This document shows, one piece after another, positions 1 through 6,698 of a stretch of DNA of 13,033 nucleotides. A model generated the notes under the pieces. The model saw nothing but the letters and a program-made list of their open reading frames with translations. It ran no database searches and had not been told where the DNA came from. A program made the translations under genes and the position numbers. Numbering within the stretch: position 1 is the stretch's first letter; each line of letters begins with the position of its first letter. The stretch spans positions 1 to 13,033 of the forward strand of contig WRLJ01000022.1 in NCBI GenBank assembly GCA_009777685.1, given 5' to 3'. The stretch comes from Oscillospiraceae bacterium (GTDB lineage Bacteria > Bacillota > Clostridia > Oscillospirales > UBA929).

Positions 1-28
1 CCCATTGTGCGCGCCCGGGGAAACGGAC

Positions 29-122
29 GGACGCACAGAGTGCGTCCCTACAGGGCATGGGGGGACCCCCCGCAGGGGCGACCGTCCCGGTCGCCCGCGG
101 ACGCCATATATGGCGTCCCTAC
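29..122. repeat. Three clustered short palindromes, GGACGC/GCGTCC family
   Basis: Seen directly: GGACGCA/TGCGTCC (29-35 with 41-47); GGGCGACC/GGTCGCCC (76-83 with 89-96); and a perfect 20-bp palindrome at 99-118 with GGACGCCATA as its left half. The first and third are each followed by CCCTAC or CCTAC. A fourth member lies at 447-471 and a fifth, in reverse orientation beginning GTAGGG, at 581-606. The shared form is a variable stem with a fixed CCTAC tail, so the stems vary while their pairing is kept. This is typical of REP-like dispersed intergenic elements. Confidence 0.7.
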
Positions 123-446
123 ACATACGCCATGTTAGGGCAGTTCCCTGTGGAGACAGCAAAGAAAGTGCAAGGGTATGGCCGGGAAGAACACAAAAGA
201 CAAAAAGAGAGAACACCTGAAATCGAGGCCAGGACAGCCCGGACAAGCCCCTTACGGTGAAAGGCTGTGTCTTCCCGCAAACAAAACCCCCGTATTACCC
301 GCGAGAGGGGCTGGGGGACTGCCAAGTCCCCCAGTGGGGGGCTCCGGGGGAGACCTCCCCCGGGAATGCCTGAACACTAGCCAAATCCACAGCCGGATGG
401 GCAAACGGTGAAAACCCGTTCCCCGAAGTTTGCGGATAATTCTGCG

Positions 447-471
447 GGACGCCGAGGTCTGCGTCCCCTAC
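447..471 (+). repeat. Short palindrome with CCTAC tail (fourth copy)
   Basis: GGACGC (447-452) pairs with GCGTCC (461-466) and is followed by CCTAC, as in the copies at 29-51 and 99-122. Confidence 0.6.
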
Positions 472-474
472 AAC

Positions 475-552
475 CGTCATTGCGGGCTTGCCCCGCAATC
501 TCCCGGGGGAATCGCGAATCTGGGGGGATTGCGGGTCAAGCCCGCAATGACG
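475..552. repeat. 78-base inverted repeat with 30-base arms
   Basis: The left arm (475-504) begins CGTCATTGCGGGCTTG. The right arm (523-552) is its reverse complement at 28 of 30 positions. The arms are separated by 18 bases. This would fold into a very stable hairpin. The CGTCATTGCGGGCTT core resembles intergenic palindromes that I recall from many bacterial genomes, so a non-autonomous REP/MITE-like element is the best reading. No transposase is present in the window. Confidence 0.8.
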
Positions 553-580
553 AAAACAGGGGTCCCCGCACAAACCATTC

Positions 581-606
581 GTAGGGCGCGATGCCCACAT
601 CGCGCC
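581..606 (-). repeat. Short palindrome, GTAGGG-headed (reverse-oriented copy)
   Basis: GGCGCGATG (585-593) pairs with CATCGCGCC (598-606) around loop CCCA, and is preceded by GTAGGG. This is the reverse-strand form of the stem-plus-CCTAC family seen at 29-122. Confidence 0.6.
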
Positions 607-636
607 GAGCGCTCCCCTCCAGCGCAATTTTCCCAT

Positions 637-663
637 TAAAGTTTTTCGCGAATCCGCCGATAA
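637..663 (+). promoter_or_regulatory. Sigma-D (sigma-28) promoter of the flgF-flgG operon
   Basis: TAAA at 637-640, a 15-base spacer, then GCCGATAA at 656-663. This matches the Bacillus sigma-D consensus (TAAA-N15-GCCGATAT) at all but the last base. The -35 element extends to TAAAGTTTTTC, a form shared by the two other sigma-D promoters in the window. Confidence 0.92.
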
Positions 664-730
664 GACAATATAGGAGGAATGGATTCCTCTTGTAAAGCGC
701 AGGGAAGCCTCTTTGGGAGGTATATCCGCT

Positions 731-1612
731 ATGCTGAGAGGACTGTACACCGCCGGAACGGCCATGCTGGCCCAGAGCCGCCGCATGGACGTCATCAGCA
801 ACAACCTTATCAATGTCGAAACCGCCGGATATAAAAGCGATACCCTCGTGACGCAGAGCTTCCGCGACATGATGATCTCGCGCATCAACGACCCGTCGGT
901 CTATCAGTACAGCTACGTCGGCCCGCACAATACGGGCATTCATATCGACACGATCAAAACGCACTTCCAGCAAGGTCCGCTGCTTGAAACGCAGAACCTG
1001 ACGGACCTGGCTCTGGAAGGCGATGCTTTTTTTGTGGTGGAGTACACGCCCCAGATTCTGATCCCGCCCACGCGGGAGGACCTGGAAGATCCGGACTATG
1101 AGCCGGAGTACGAGGACGGCCCGACGGAGTTCCGCTACACCCGCGCCGGAAACTTCAACGTCGACGCCGAGGGCTACCTGGTCACGCCGAACGGCTGCTA
1201 CGTCCAGGGGCAGGACGGGCGCATTTTCATCGGCACCTCCGATTTCAGAGTGGATCAGACAGGGGTGATCTACGTCAGGGACGAGGACGGCGGGGAGGCG
1301 GAGGCCGAACAGCTGCGGCTGGTGCGCTTTGAGGACAACGGCGTGCTGCGCAAGGCGGGGGAGATGCTCTACACCGTGGCCCCCCAGTTTGACGAGGACG
1401 GCGAGCCGATCGACCCGGAGGAATTCCACGAGGACCTGGAGGACGCCGGCGTCCGGGTCGTCCAGGGCTATCTGGAAGGCTCCAATGTCGACCCGGCGCG
1501 GGAGACGGTCCGCATGATGGAAACCTATCGCGCGTACGAAATCAACCAGCGCATTCTGCACATGATCGACGAGACGTTCGGAAAGGCTGTCAACGAAATT
1601 GCCAAAATATAG
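731..1612 (+). CDS. flgF: Flagellar distal rod / hook-basal body protein (FlgF/FlhO type)
   Basis: This 293-residue protein of the FlgF/FlgG rod family would form part of the distal rod that crosses the cell wall. It is exported by the flagellar type III system, so no Sec signal is expected or seen. The N-terminal rod motif is clear (residues 1-40, with the SNNLINVETAGYK segment). The FlgF/G core follows near residues 85-104 (NLTDLALEGDAFFVV), and the C-terminal helix spans about 246-293 (EGSNVDP...YRAYEINQR). Two acidic insertions at about residues 109-133 and 219-240 are not typical of the family. The ATG at 731 is preferred to an upstream TTG at 713 because GGGAGG at 715-720 is then well placed. 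It is first in its operon behind the sigma-D promoter. The split between FlgF and FlgG names is by position (flhO then flhP in Bacillus). Confidence 0.9.
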   Translation: MLRGLYTAGTAMLAQSRRMDVISNNLINVETAGYKSDTLVTQSFRDMMISRINDPSVYQYSYVGPHNTGIHIDTIKTHFQQGPLLETQNLTDLALEGDAFFVVEYTPQILIPPTREDLEDPDYEPEYEDGPTEFRYTRAGNFNVDAEGYLVTPNGCYVQGQDGRIFIGTSDFRVDQTGVIYVRDEDGGEAEAEQLRLVRFEDNGVLRKAGEMLYTVAPQFDEDGEPIDPEEFHEDLEDAGVRVVQGYLEGSNVDPARETVRMMETYRAYEINQRILHMIDETFGKAVNEIAKI

Positions 1613-1646
1613 TAATTTTATTTTTGCGCTTTGGGGAGAGTGAGCT

Positions 1647-2465
1647 ATGATCCAGTCATTGTATACGGGAGCCTCGGGCTTGACGGGCCAGCAGAAAAAC
1701 ATCGACGTGATCGCCAACAATGTGTCCAATCTGAACACAGACGGCTTTGTCAGGAGCCGCTTTGACTTTCAGGACTGCCTGTATCTGCGGATGCGCGCGC
1801 CGAAACCGGCCAGCAACGGGCCGGAAAAAAATCTGATGCGCGGCAGCGGCGCGATCGCGTACCAGACGGCCCTGATCCTCCAGCAAGGCCCGCTGCGGGA
1901 GACCGGCCGGGTGCTGGATTTCGCGCTGGAGGGGCGCGGGTTCTTTGCCGTGGAAAATCCGCTGCTTGACGAGGAGTACGAGGGGAACGCCGACCGCTCC
2001 ATCCTGCTGGTGCGGGGCGGGAACTTCCATCTGTCCGTGGAGGAGGAGTCCGCCTATCTGGTGGACGAAATGGGACGCTATATCCTCAACGAAAACAGCC
2101 AGCGCATCGAGCTTCCGGCGGGCGTTCCGGTGGAGGGCATCGTTTGTTCCGCGGAGGGCCAGCTGAGCTACACGCCGCCGCTGGGCGGGGAAACCGTGGA
2201 GATCGCGCGGCTGATGTTGCTGGATTTTGTCAATCCCGCCGGCCTGGAGAGAGTGGGCCACGGCGCGTTTGTCCAGTCGGACAACTCCGGCGACATCATC
2301 AACGCGGACGCGGCGGTGCTTCAGCGGATGCTGGAGTCCTCCAACGTGGATTATTCCGAGGAGGTCACGCGGCTCATCCGCGCCCAGCGCGCCTATCAGA
2401 TCGCCTCCCGCGTGGTGACGACGGCGGATCAAATGATGGGGATTGCAAATAATATCCGCCAGTAG
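1647..2465 (+). CDS. flgG: Flagellar distal rod protein FlgG (FlhP type)
   Basis: This is the second rod-family protein, 272 residues, 34 bases after flgF and co-transcribed with it. Residues 1-35 carry the rod motif (MIQSLYTGASGL, then VIANNVSNLNTDGF). The core ALEGRGFFAV is at 93-102, and the C-terminal segment 228-272 (LESSNVDYSEE, RAQRAYQIASRVVTTADQM) is typical of FlgG. The family is usually about 260-275 residues, so this is full length. GGGGAG at 1633-1638 serves as ribosome site. The last codons overlap a sigma-A-like promoter for the next gene. It differs from the preceding FlgF in having only a short acidic insertion near residues 106-117. Confidence 0.93.
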   Translation: MIQSLYTGASGLTGQQKNIDVIANNVSNLNTDGFVRSRFDFQDCLYLRMRAPKPASNGPEKNLMRGSGAIAYQTALILQQGPLRETGRVLDFALEGRGFFAVENPLLDEEYEGNADRSILLVRGGNFHLSVEEESAYLVDEMGRYILNENSQRIELPAGVPVEGIVCSAEGQLSYTPPLGGETVEIARLMLLDFVNPAGLERVGHGAFVQSDNSGDIINADAAVLQRMLESSNVDYSEEVTRLIRAQRAYQIASRVVTTADQMMGIANNIRQ

Positions 2466-2471
2466 TATAAT
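2443..2471 (+). promoter_or_regulatory. Sigma-A-like promoter for yvyF, inside the end of flgG
   Basis: TTGCAA (2443-2448), a 17-base spacer, then a perfect TATAAT (2466-2471). The predicted start is near 2478, about 29 bases before the yvyF ATG. It lies within the last codons and stop of flgG. Confidence 0.6.
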
Positions 2472-2504
2472 GGTCAGTACACTAAAATCGAGGAGTGACC
2501 ATTA
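2468..2504. promoter_or_regulatory. 9-bp inverted repeat over the yvyF -10 box and ribosome site
   Basis: TAATGGTCA (2468-2476) and TGACCATTA (2496-2504) are exact reverse complements separated by 19 bases. The left arm overlaps the TATAAT box. The right arm lies between GAGGAG (2490-2495) and the ATG at 2507. It could be an operator with arms 28 bp apart centre to centre. In read-through mRNA it could instead be a hairpin controlling yvyF translation. Confidence 0.55.
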
Positions 2505-2506
2505 CC

Positions 2507-2926
2507 ATGAACGTCCGTTCTTGCGAGAGGTGCCGCCGCCTGTTCCAAACGACCGGGAATCCAATGTGCCCCGCGTGTATTCAGGAGCTTGACGCTCAAT
2601 TCAGCGATGTGAAAAATTATTTGTATGACAATCCCGGCGCGAGCATGGAGCAGGTATGCGAGGAAACCGGCGTCGACCACGCGCAGATTGTCCGCTGGCT
2701 GCGCGAGGGGCGTTTGGTCACGGACGAGAGACACGCCGCGCTGTTGGGCTGCGTCACCTGCGGCGCGCCGATCCGCGCGGGCCAGTATTGCGAGGCCTGC
2801 AAGGGCAACCTCCAGCGCTCCCTGCGGGATACCGCGCGCTCCATGACGAAACCGGCCGAGCCGGCCCGCCCGCGCACGACCGAGGAAAGCACCAATAAAA
2901 GCAAAATGCACATCCGGCGGGATTGA
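2507..2926 (+). CDS. yvyF: Flagellar operon protein YvyF (TIGR03826-type zinc-ribbon/HTH)
   Basis: The 139-residue product has two pairs of zinc-knuckle cysteines, C6-x2-C9 with C21-x2-C24, and C82-x2-C85 with C95-x2-C98. Between them, at about residues 46-70, is a helix-turn-helix-like segment (MEQVCEETGVDHAQIVRWL). This arrangement and the position just before flgM match the YvyF family, whose role in flagellar gene control is poorly defined; regulation by nucleic-acid binding is an inference. The tail (about 110-139) is charged and probably disordered. A GTG at 2495 in the same frame is rejected as start because it overlaps the GAGGAG ribosome site; ATG 2507 is correctly spaced. An inverted repeat covers its promoter and leader, which would suit autoregulation. 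Confidence 0.88.
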   Translation: MNVRSCERCRRLFQTTGNPMCPACIQELDAQFSDVKNYLYDNPGASMEQVCEETGVDHAQIVRWLREGRLVTDERHAALLGCVTCGAPIRAGQYCEACKGNLQRSLRDTARSMTKPAEPARPRTTEESTNKSKMHIRRD

Positions 2927-2940
2927 GTGCCGGACGGCCC

Positions 2941-2967
2941 TAAAGTTTTTCCGGGTTCATTCGATAT
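2941..2967 (+). promoter_or_regulatory. Sigma-D promoter of flgM
   Basis: TAAA at 2941-2944, a 15-base spacer, then TTCGATAT at 2960-2967. The extended -35 TAAAGTTTTTC is identical to that of the flgF promoter. It makes flgM, the sigma-D antagonist, part of the sigma-D regulon, as in Bacillus. Confidence 0.9.
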
Positions 2968-3016
2968 ATAAGTCAGAGGGAACCGGGATGAGAGTTTTTG
3001 ACAAGGAGGGTTTCAA

Positions 3017-3289
3017 ATGGATTTCAGAGTTGGACCGGTGCATGTCTCCGGAGTTCAGCGTTATAATGAGGTTACGCGCAAGCCTGTGAAAGCCGACGCG
3101 CCGAAGCAGGCCGCCGATCAGGTCGACGTATCCGAGTCCAGCCGCCTGTTCGCGCAGGCCCTGGCCGCCGTGCGGTCCGCGCCCGATGTCCGCGCCGAAC
3201 GCGTCGAGGCGGTTCGCAGCGCCCTGCAGAACGGCACCTATGAGGTGAACAGCAAGCTGGTCGCGGAGAAGATTCTGGGGCTTTTGTAA
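3017..3289 (+). CDS. flgM: Anti-sigma-D factor FlgM
   Basis: This small 90-residue protein binds sigma-D (sigma-28) and blocks late flagellar transcription until the hook-basal body is complete. The N-terminal half is polar and probably unfolded. The conserved helices are at about 35-90: a DQVDVSESSRLF segment, then RAERVEAVRSALQNGTYEV and a closing SKLVAEKILGLL, the classic FlgM signature. AAGGAGGG at 3003-3010 is a strong ribosome site for the ATG at 3017. It has its own sigma-D promoter upstream and a terminator-like hairpin downstream, so it may be made at a level different from flgN and flgK. Confidence 0.95.
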   Translation: MDFRVGPVHVSGVQRYNEVTRKPVKADAPKQAADQVDVSESSRLFAQALAAVRSAPDVRAERVEAVRSALQNGTYEVNSKLVAEKILGLL

Positions 3290-3346
3290 AAAGCCCGCCA
3301 AAATGCGGAACGCGGGGACGGAACCCCTGCGGGATGAAAAACCGGT

Positions 3347-3375
3347 TTTCCCCGCCGCCCGAGGCGGCGGGGAAA
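3347..3375. other. 13-bp perfect stem-loop in the flgM-flgN gap
   Basis: TTTCCCCGCCGCC (3347-3359) pairs fully with 3363-3375 around loop CGA. No T run follows on the + strand, so this is not by itself a canonical terminator. It may protect the upstream message end or be an intergenic palindrome. Confidence 0.6.
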
Positions 3376-3390
3376 GTTATGAAAGGCAGG

Positions 3391-3442
3391 AGGCCACGGG
3401 GGCGGCGCGCAGCCGCGTCCCGAACGGGCCTTCTTTATTTTT
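3391..3442 (+). terminator. Terminator or attenuator between flgM and flgN
   Basis: There are three nested stems: AGGCC with GGCCT (3391-3395/3427-3431), CGGG with CCCG (3397-3400/3419-3422) and GCGGC with GCCGC (3402-3406/3412-3416). A T-rich tail, TTCTTTATTTTT, follows at 3431-3442. It ends only 4 bases before the flgN ribosome site, and no promoter is seen between it and flgN, so partial read-through would be needed to express flgN-flgK-flgL. Confidence 0.6.
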
Positions 3443-3459
3443 CCGAAAGGGGAACGCCG

Positions 3460-3963
3460 ATGAACGAGCTGATCGCCCGTTTTGCGGATATCATGAAGGA
3501 CGAGTGCGCGCTGCACGAGCGGCTGCTGCGGCTCTCGCTGGACAAACGCGGGGCGGTGGAGGAGGAGTCGCTGCAAAAGCTGGACGGGATCGTCCGCGAG
3601 GAGCAGATGCTGCTGGCCCGCCAGCAGGCGATGGAGAAACAGCGCCTTGCGTGCGTGGAGGAGTTCTGCGCTCTGACCGGCACGCCCGCGCAAGAGGTCA
3701 CCATGCTGTCCTTTGAGCAGGCCGCCGGGGATCCGGACCGGCGGAAGGAACTGCGGGCCGCGGCGGAAAAATTGAAGGATACCCTAAACCAATTGAAGAA
3801 AAACAACGATATAAACAGCAGGATGATCGAGGGGCGGCTGGAGTATATCCAGTATATGGTCGGGTCCGTCTCCGCCCTTCAGGAAAGCCAGGTCTATTCC
3901 CCGAAAGGGACCGAACAGCCGCGGTCCGGACAGTCCGCGAAACTCTACGACAAAAAGGTGTGA
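3460..3963 (+). CDS. flgN: Flagellar export chaperone FlgN (YvyG type)
   Basis: The 167-residue, largely alpha-helical protein is predicted to hold FlgK and FlgL soluble for export. It has long heptad-like helices (about 1-75 and 95-145). The FlgN-family look is clear: an N-terminal helix with repeated LL pairs, a central glutamate-rich EEEQMLLARQQAMEKQR-like stretch (around residues 48-64), and an NDINSRMIEGRLEYIQYM segment (about 113-130) close to the C-terminus. The tail after about 145 is polar. An in-frame ATG at 3334 would add 42 residues encoded by the terminator hairpins; ATG 3460 with AAAGGGG at 3446-3452 is far better. It lies directly before its clients flgK and flgL. Confidence 0.88.
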   Translation: MNELIARFADIMKDECALHERLLRLSLDKRGAVEEESLQKLDGIVREEQMLLARQQAMEKQRLACVEEFCALTGTPAQEVTMLSFEQAAGDPDRRKELRAAAEKLKDTLNQLKKNNDINSRMIEGRLEYIQYMVGSVSALQESQVYSPKGTEQPRSGQSAKLYDKKV

Positions 3964-3969
3964 CGGAAT

Positions 3970-5595
3970 TTGCTGAGATCGACTTTTCACGGCCTGAATA
4001 TCTCCAGCATGGGCCTGTTTACGGCCCAGAAGCAGATCGACGTGGCCGGCCACAATATCTCCAACGCCAACACCGTGGGGTATTCGCGCCAGCGGTATAT
4101 CCTGAGCGCGGTGGAGCCGAAAGGGTACCTCAGCCAGCTGGCGCCGATCGGGCGCGGCATGGTCGGCGGCGGCGTGGGCACGCTGAGTCTGGACCAGATC
4201 CGAGACCGCTTCCTGGACGTCCAATACCGCGAGGAGTTTTCCAAAAGCGCCTACTGGAACAGCCGCGCCGAGACGATGTACTATGTCGAGGACATCTTCA
4301 ACGGCATCAATGAAACCAGTCTGGACGCCGTGATTTCGCAGTTCTTCAACGCCCTTCAGGAGCTGTCCAAGAATCCCACCGACGAAGCCATCCGCACCAA
4401 CGTCGTGGCCCAGGCCAAAAAGATGATCGACGCGTTCCGCATGTACCACGACCAGCTGACCTCCCTGATGGAGCAGCAGAACGCCAACATGGTCCAGCAG
4501 GCCAAGCACATCAACGAGCTTCTGGACCGCCTGACCACTCTGAATGACAACATCAAACGCTTTGAGATCGGCGGCAACATCGCCAACGACCTGCGCGACG
4601 AGCGCAACCTGATCCTCGACGAGCTGTCCTCTTATATGGACATTACATACACCGAGGTCAGCTACGAGCCTCCGCTGTTCAATATCCACGGCATCGAGCT
4701 GACCCAGCTGCAGGTCTATGTCGGCGCCGGCGTCGGCGACGACTACGAGGATATGCTGCTGGTCCGGCACATGGAGGCGTTCCATCTGGACTACGGCGAC
4801 ATCGAGCTGGAATACGACGAAAGCGGGGAGACGGGCCTCAACGAGGTCGCCGACGCCAACGGGGTCGTGACCCACGCCCTGCGGCTGGCGTCTGGCGTCG
4901 ACTTCAGCCGCGAGGATATCGACGGCCTGGACAACGGCATTCTGCTCAATTATCTGGACCTCCGCGACAGCCTTTCGGTGGAGCGGCCGGGCCTCCCGTA
5001 CTTCATCACCCAGCTGGACGTGATGGTCAGCGCGCTGGTCCAGGCCTTCAACGACATCCACCAGAACGGCAATACGATGCCGTTTTCCAGTCCGGACGGC
5101 TCATCGGACTCGGTATCGGGCGTCAACTTCTTTGATCCGGACGGCGTTACCGCTGCGACGATCGCGCTGGATGAGGCGATCCTGCTCAGCGCTTTCAATA
5201 TCGCCGCCAGCAGTGAAATGGTCACGATGGGCGAGGACGGGCACTGGCAGACCGGCAACAATGAAAACGCGCTGGATATGATCGGCTTCCTCAAGGAAAA
5301 CCGGGAAGACTTTTTGCAGAATTACGACATCTCCAGCTTTGAGGGCTTCTTTAAGAACTTTTTGGGCAATCTGGCCTCCGAGGTCGCGCTGGCCAACAAT
5401 ATGCGCGACGCGCAGGAGGTGCTGGTCGCCAGCATCGACAAGCAGCGCAACGCGATCATGTCCGTCTCCGAGGATGAGGAGCTGACCGACCTGATCCGCT
5501 TCCAGCACGCCTACAACGCCGCCGCCCGCTGCATCACCACGATGGACGAGGCGCTGGATAAGCTCATCAACGGAACGGGACGCGTGGGGCTGTAA
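3970..5595 (+). CDS. flgK: Flagellar hook-associated protein 1, FlgK
   Basis: The 541-residue FlgK is the first hook-filament junction protein, exported through the flagellum with FlgN as chaperone. The N-terminal rod/hook motif is intact (residues 7-42, HGLNISSMGLF, then VAGHNISNANTVGYSRQR). Helical coiled-coil regions span about 90-240. A variable acidic domain at about 225-330 includes YGDIELEYDESGE. The conserved C-terminal helix is at about 475-541 (QEVLVASIDKQRNAIMSVS, then LTDLIRFQHAYNAAARCI). I chose TTG at 3970 as start because it gives the family N-terminus MLRSTFHG, and AAGGTG at 3955-3960 overlaps the flgN end, which suggests translational coupling. The length is normal for FlgK. 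Confidence 0.95.
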   Translation: MLRSTFHGLNISSMGLFTAQKQIDVAGHNISNANTVGYSRQRYILSAVEPKGYLSQLAPIGRGMVGGGVGTLSLDQIRDRFLDVQYREEFSKSAYWNSRAETMYYVEDIFNGINETSLDAVISQFFNALQELSKNPTDEAIRTNVVAQAKKMIDAFRMYHDQLTSLMEQQNANMVQQAKHINELLDRLTTLNDNIKRFEIGGNIANDLRDERNLILDELSSYMDITYTEVSYEPPLFNIHGIELTQLQVYVGAGVGDDYEDMLLVRHMEAFHLDYGDIELEYDESGETGLNEVADANGVVTHALRLASGVDFSREDIDGLDNGILLNYLDLRDSLSVERPGLPYFITQLDVMVSALVQAFNDIHQNGNTMPFSSPDGSSDSVSGVNFFDPDGVTAATIALDEAILLSAFNIAASSEMVTMGEDGHWQTGNNENALDMIGFLKENREDFLQNYDISSFEGFFKNFLGNLASEVALANNMRDAQEVLVASIDKQRNAIMSVSEDEELTDLIRFQHAYNAAARCITTMDEALDKLINGTGRVGL

Positions 5596-5616
5596 GCACC
5601 GCGGGGAATTGAAAAT

Positions 5617-5634
5617 CCCGGGGCGCGCCCCGGG
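5617..5634. other. 18-bp perfect palindrome before the flgL ribosome site
   Basis: CCCGGGGCGCGCCCCGGG is fully self-complementary and ends 6 bases before TGAGG (5641-5645), the likely flgL ribosome site. There is no T tail. It could modulate flgL translation or limit mRNA decay. Confidence 0.6.
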
Positions 5635-5652
5635 CAGAAATGAGGATTGGCT

Positions 5653-6663
5653 ATGGCTTTCCGGATTACGAACTCCATGATGGTGAGTACCTTTAACCGC
5701 AACCTGCGCAACAACTCCTTCAAGCTGGAGACCCTCCAGTCGCAGCTGGCGACCAACAAAAAGAACGTCCGCCTCTCCGACGACCCCGTGAGCGTGGTCA
5801 AGATACTCAACGCCAAGGCGCGTCAGAATGACGTGGCGCAGTTTGAGCGCAACCTGGACGACGCGGCGGCGTGGCTGACCAACACCGAAACGGCTCTGCG
5901 CGAGTCCGTGACGATCATCAAGCGCGCCTATGAGCTGGCCGTCTACGCCGCCAACGACGTGATGGGGCCGGAGGAGCGCAAGGCGGTCTCGCTGGAGATT
6001 ACCCAGCTCCGCGACCAGATGCTGACGCTGGGCAACGCCACCCTGGGCGACAAATACATCTTCGGCGGCTACAACGTGACCTACGCGCCGTTTGCCGCCG
6101 ACGCGGAAACGGGCGAGATCATGCTCAACGGTGAGGATATGCTCTTCGCGGACGGCGATCCGCAGTCCATCATCTATCAAATCAACCGGGGCACCATCGA
6201 CTTTGACGCCCTTGAGACCAGCGATCCCTTCTATGTCGCCCTGTCCGGCAACGCCTTTATGGGCGTGGGGGAATACAATGTCTGGTACACCCTCAACCAG
6301 TTTGCTCTGGCGCTGAGCGAGGGGGCCGAGGTGATCGACGAGGACTTCCTCGGCGAGTACCCCGAGCGGTACGACGAGGCGAAGTTCGGGGAATTGCAGT
6401 CGTTTGTTGACCGCTTCCAGCGCATTGAGAGCAACATCCTGACCAACATGGCCGAGGTCGGCGGGCGGATAGCGCGCATCGACCTGATGCGTGACCGCTA
6501 CGCCGTGGACGCCATCAACTACACGCAGATGCTCTCCGACGTGCAGGATCTGGACCAGGCGGAAGGCATCATGCGCTTCACGATGGCCGAGGCCGTATAC
6601 CGCGCCTCGCTGAACGTCGGCGGCCGCGTTCTGCCGCCGTCGCTGGCCGACTTCCTGCGATAG
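5653..6663 (+). CDS. flgL: Flagellar hook-associated protein 3, FlgL
   Basis: This 336-residue flagellin-like junction protein links FlgK to the filament. The N-terminal coiled coil begins MAFRITNSMMVSTFNRNL and contains LQSQLATNKKNVRLSDDPVS (about 27-46), the FlgL counterpart of the flagellin LSSGxRINxAxDD motif. The middle (about 115-240) is variable and acidic, with GDKYIFGGYN near 123-132, a FlgL hallmark. The C-terminal helix (about 265-336) ends in LSDVQDLDQAEGIMRF and AVYRASL. ATG 5653 with TGAGG 7 bases upstream is preferred to the in-frame TTG at 5647. It follows flgK by 57 bases that contain an 18-bp palindrome, and belongs to the same transcript. Confidence 0.94.
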   Translation: MAFRITNSMMVSTFNRNLRNNSFKLETLQSQLATNKKNVRLSDDPVSVVKILNAKARQNDVAQFERNLDDAAAWLTNTETALRESVTIIKRAYELAVYAANDVMGPEERKAVSLEITQLRDQMLTLGNATLGDKYIFGGYNVTYAPFAADAETGEIMLNGEDMLFADGDPQSIIYQINRGTIDFDALETSDPFYVALSGNAFMGVGEYNVWYTLNQFALALSEGAEVIDEDFLGEYPERYDEAKFGELQSFVDRFQRIESNILTNMAEVGGRIARIDLMRDRYAVDAINYTQMLSDVQDLDQAEGIMRFTMAEAVYRASLNVGGRVLPPSLADFLR

Positions 6664-6698
6664 GCAAAACGTCATAGGAAACGGGGGTGTGACAGGTC

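Larger units (their letters stand above)
1..636. other. Gene-free, repeat-rich intergenic region
   Basis: I see no credible gene here. Open frames on both strands are short, lack ribosome sites and run through palindromes. The stretch holds several short hairpins of one family (GGACGC...GCGTCC followed by CCTAC or CCCTAC), one 78-base inverted repeat and two G/C-rich stem-loops (311-334, a 10-bp stem with loop GCCA; 344-363, a 9-bp stem). A further weak stem joins GCAAAC at 401-406 to GTTTGC at 428-433. It looks like an accumulation site for dispersed intergenic repeats upstream of a flagellar operon. The end of whatever gene lies to the left is outside the window. Confidence 0.75.

Noticed and set aside
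178..411. 77-codon frame in the first intergenic region
   Set aside because: It is lysine/proline/glycine-rich, crosses two G/C stem-loops and has no ribosome site.
536..1738. Long open frame on the - strand (also 3784-5061, 5101-6675, 9065-10210 and others)
   Set aside because: These lie opposite well-identified flagellar genes, have low-complexity His/Val/Asp/Gly-rich translations typical of high-GC shadows, and no ribosome sites.
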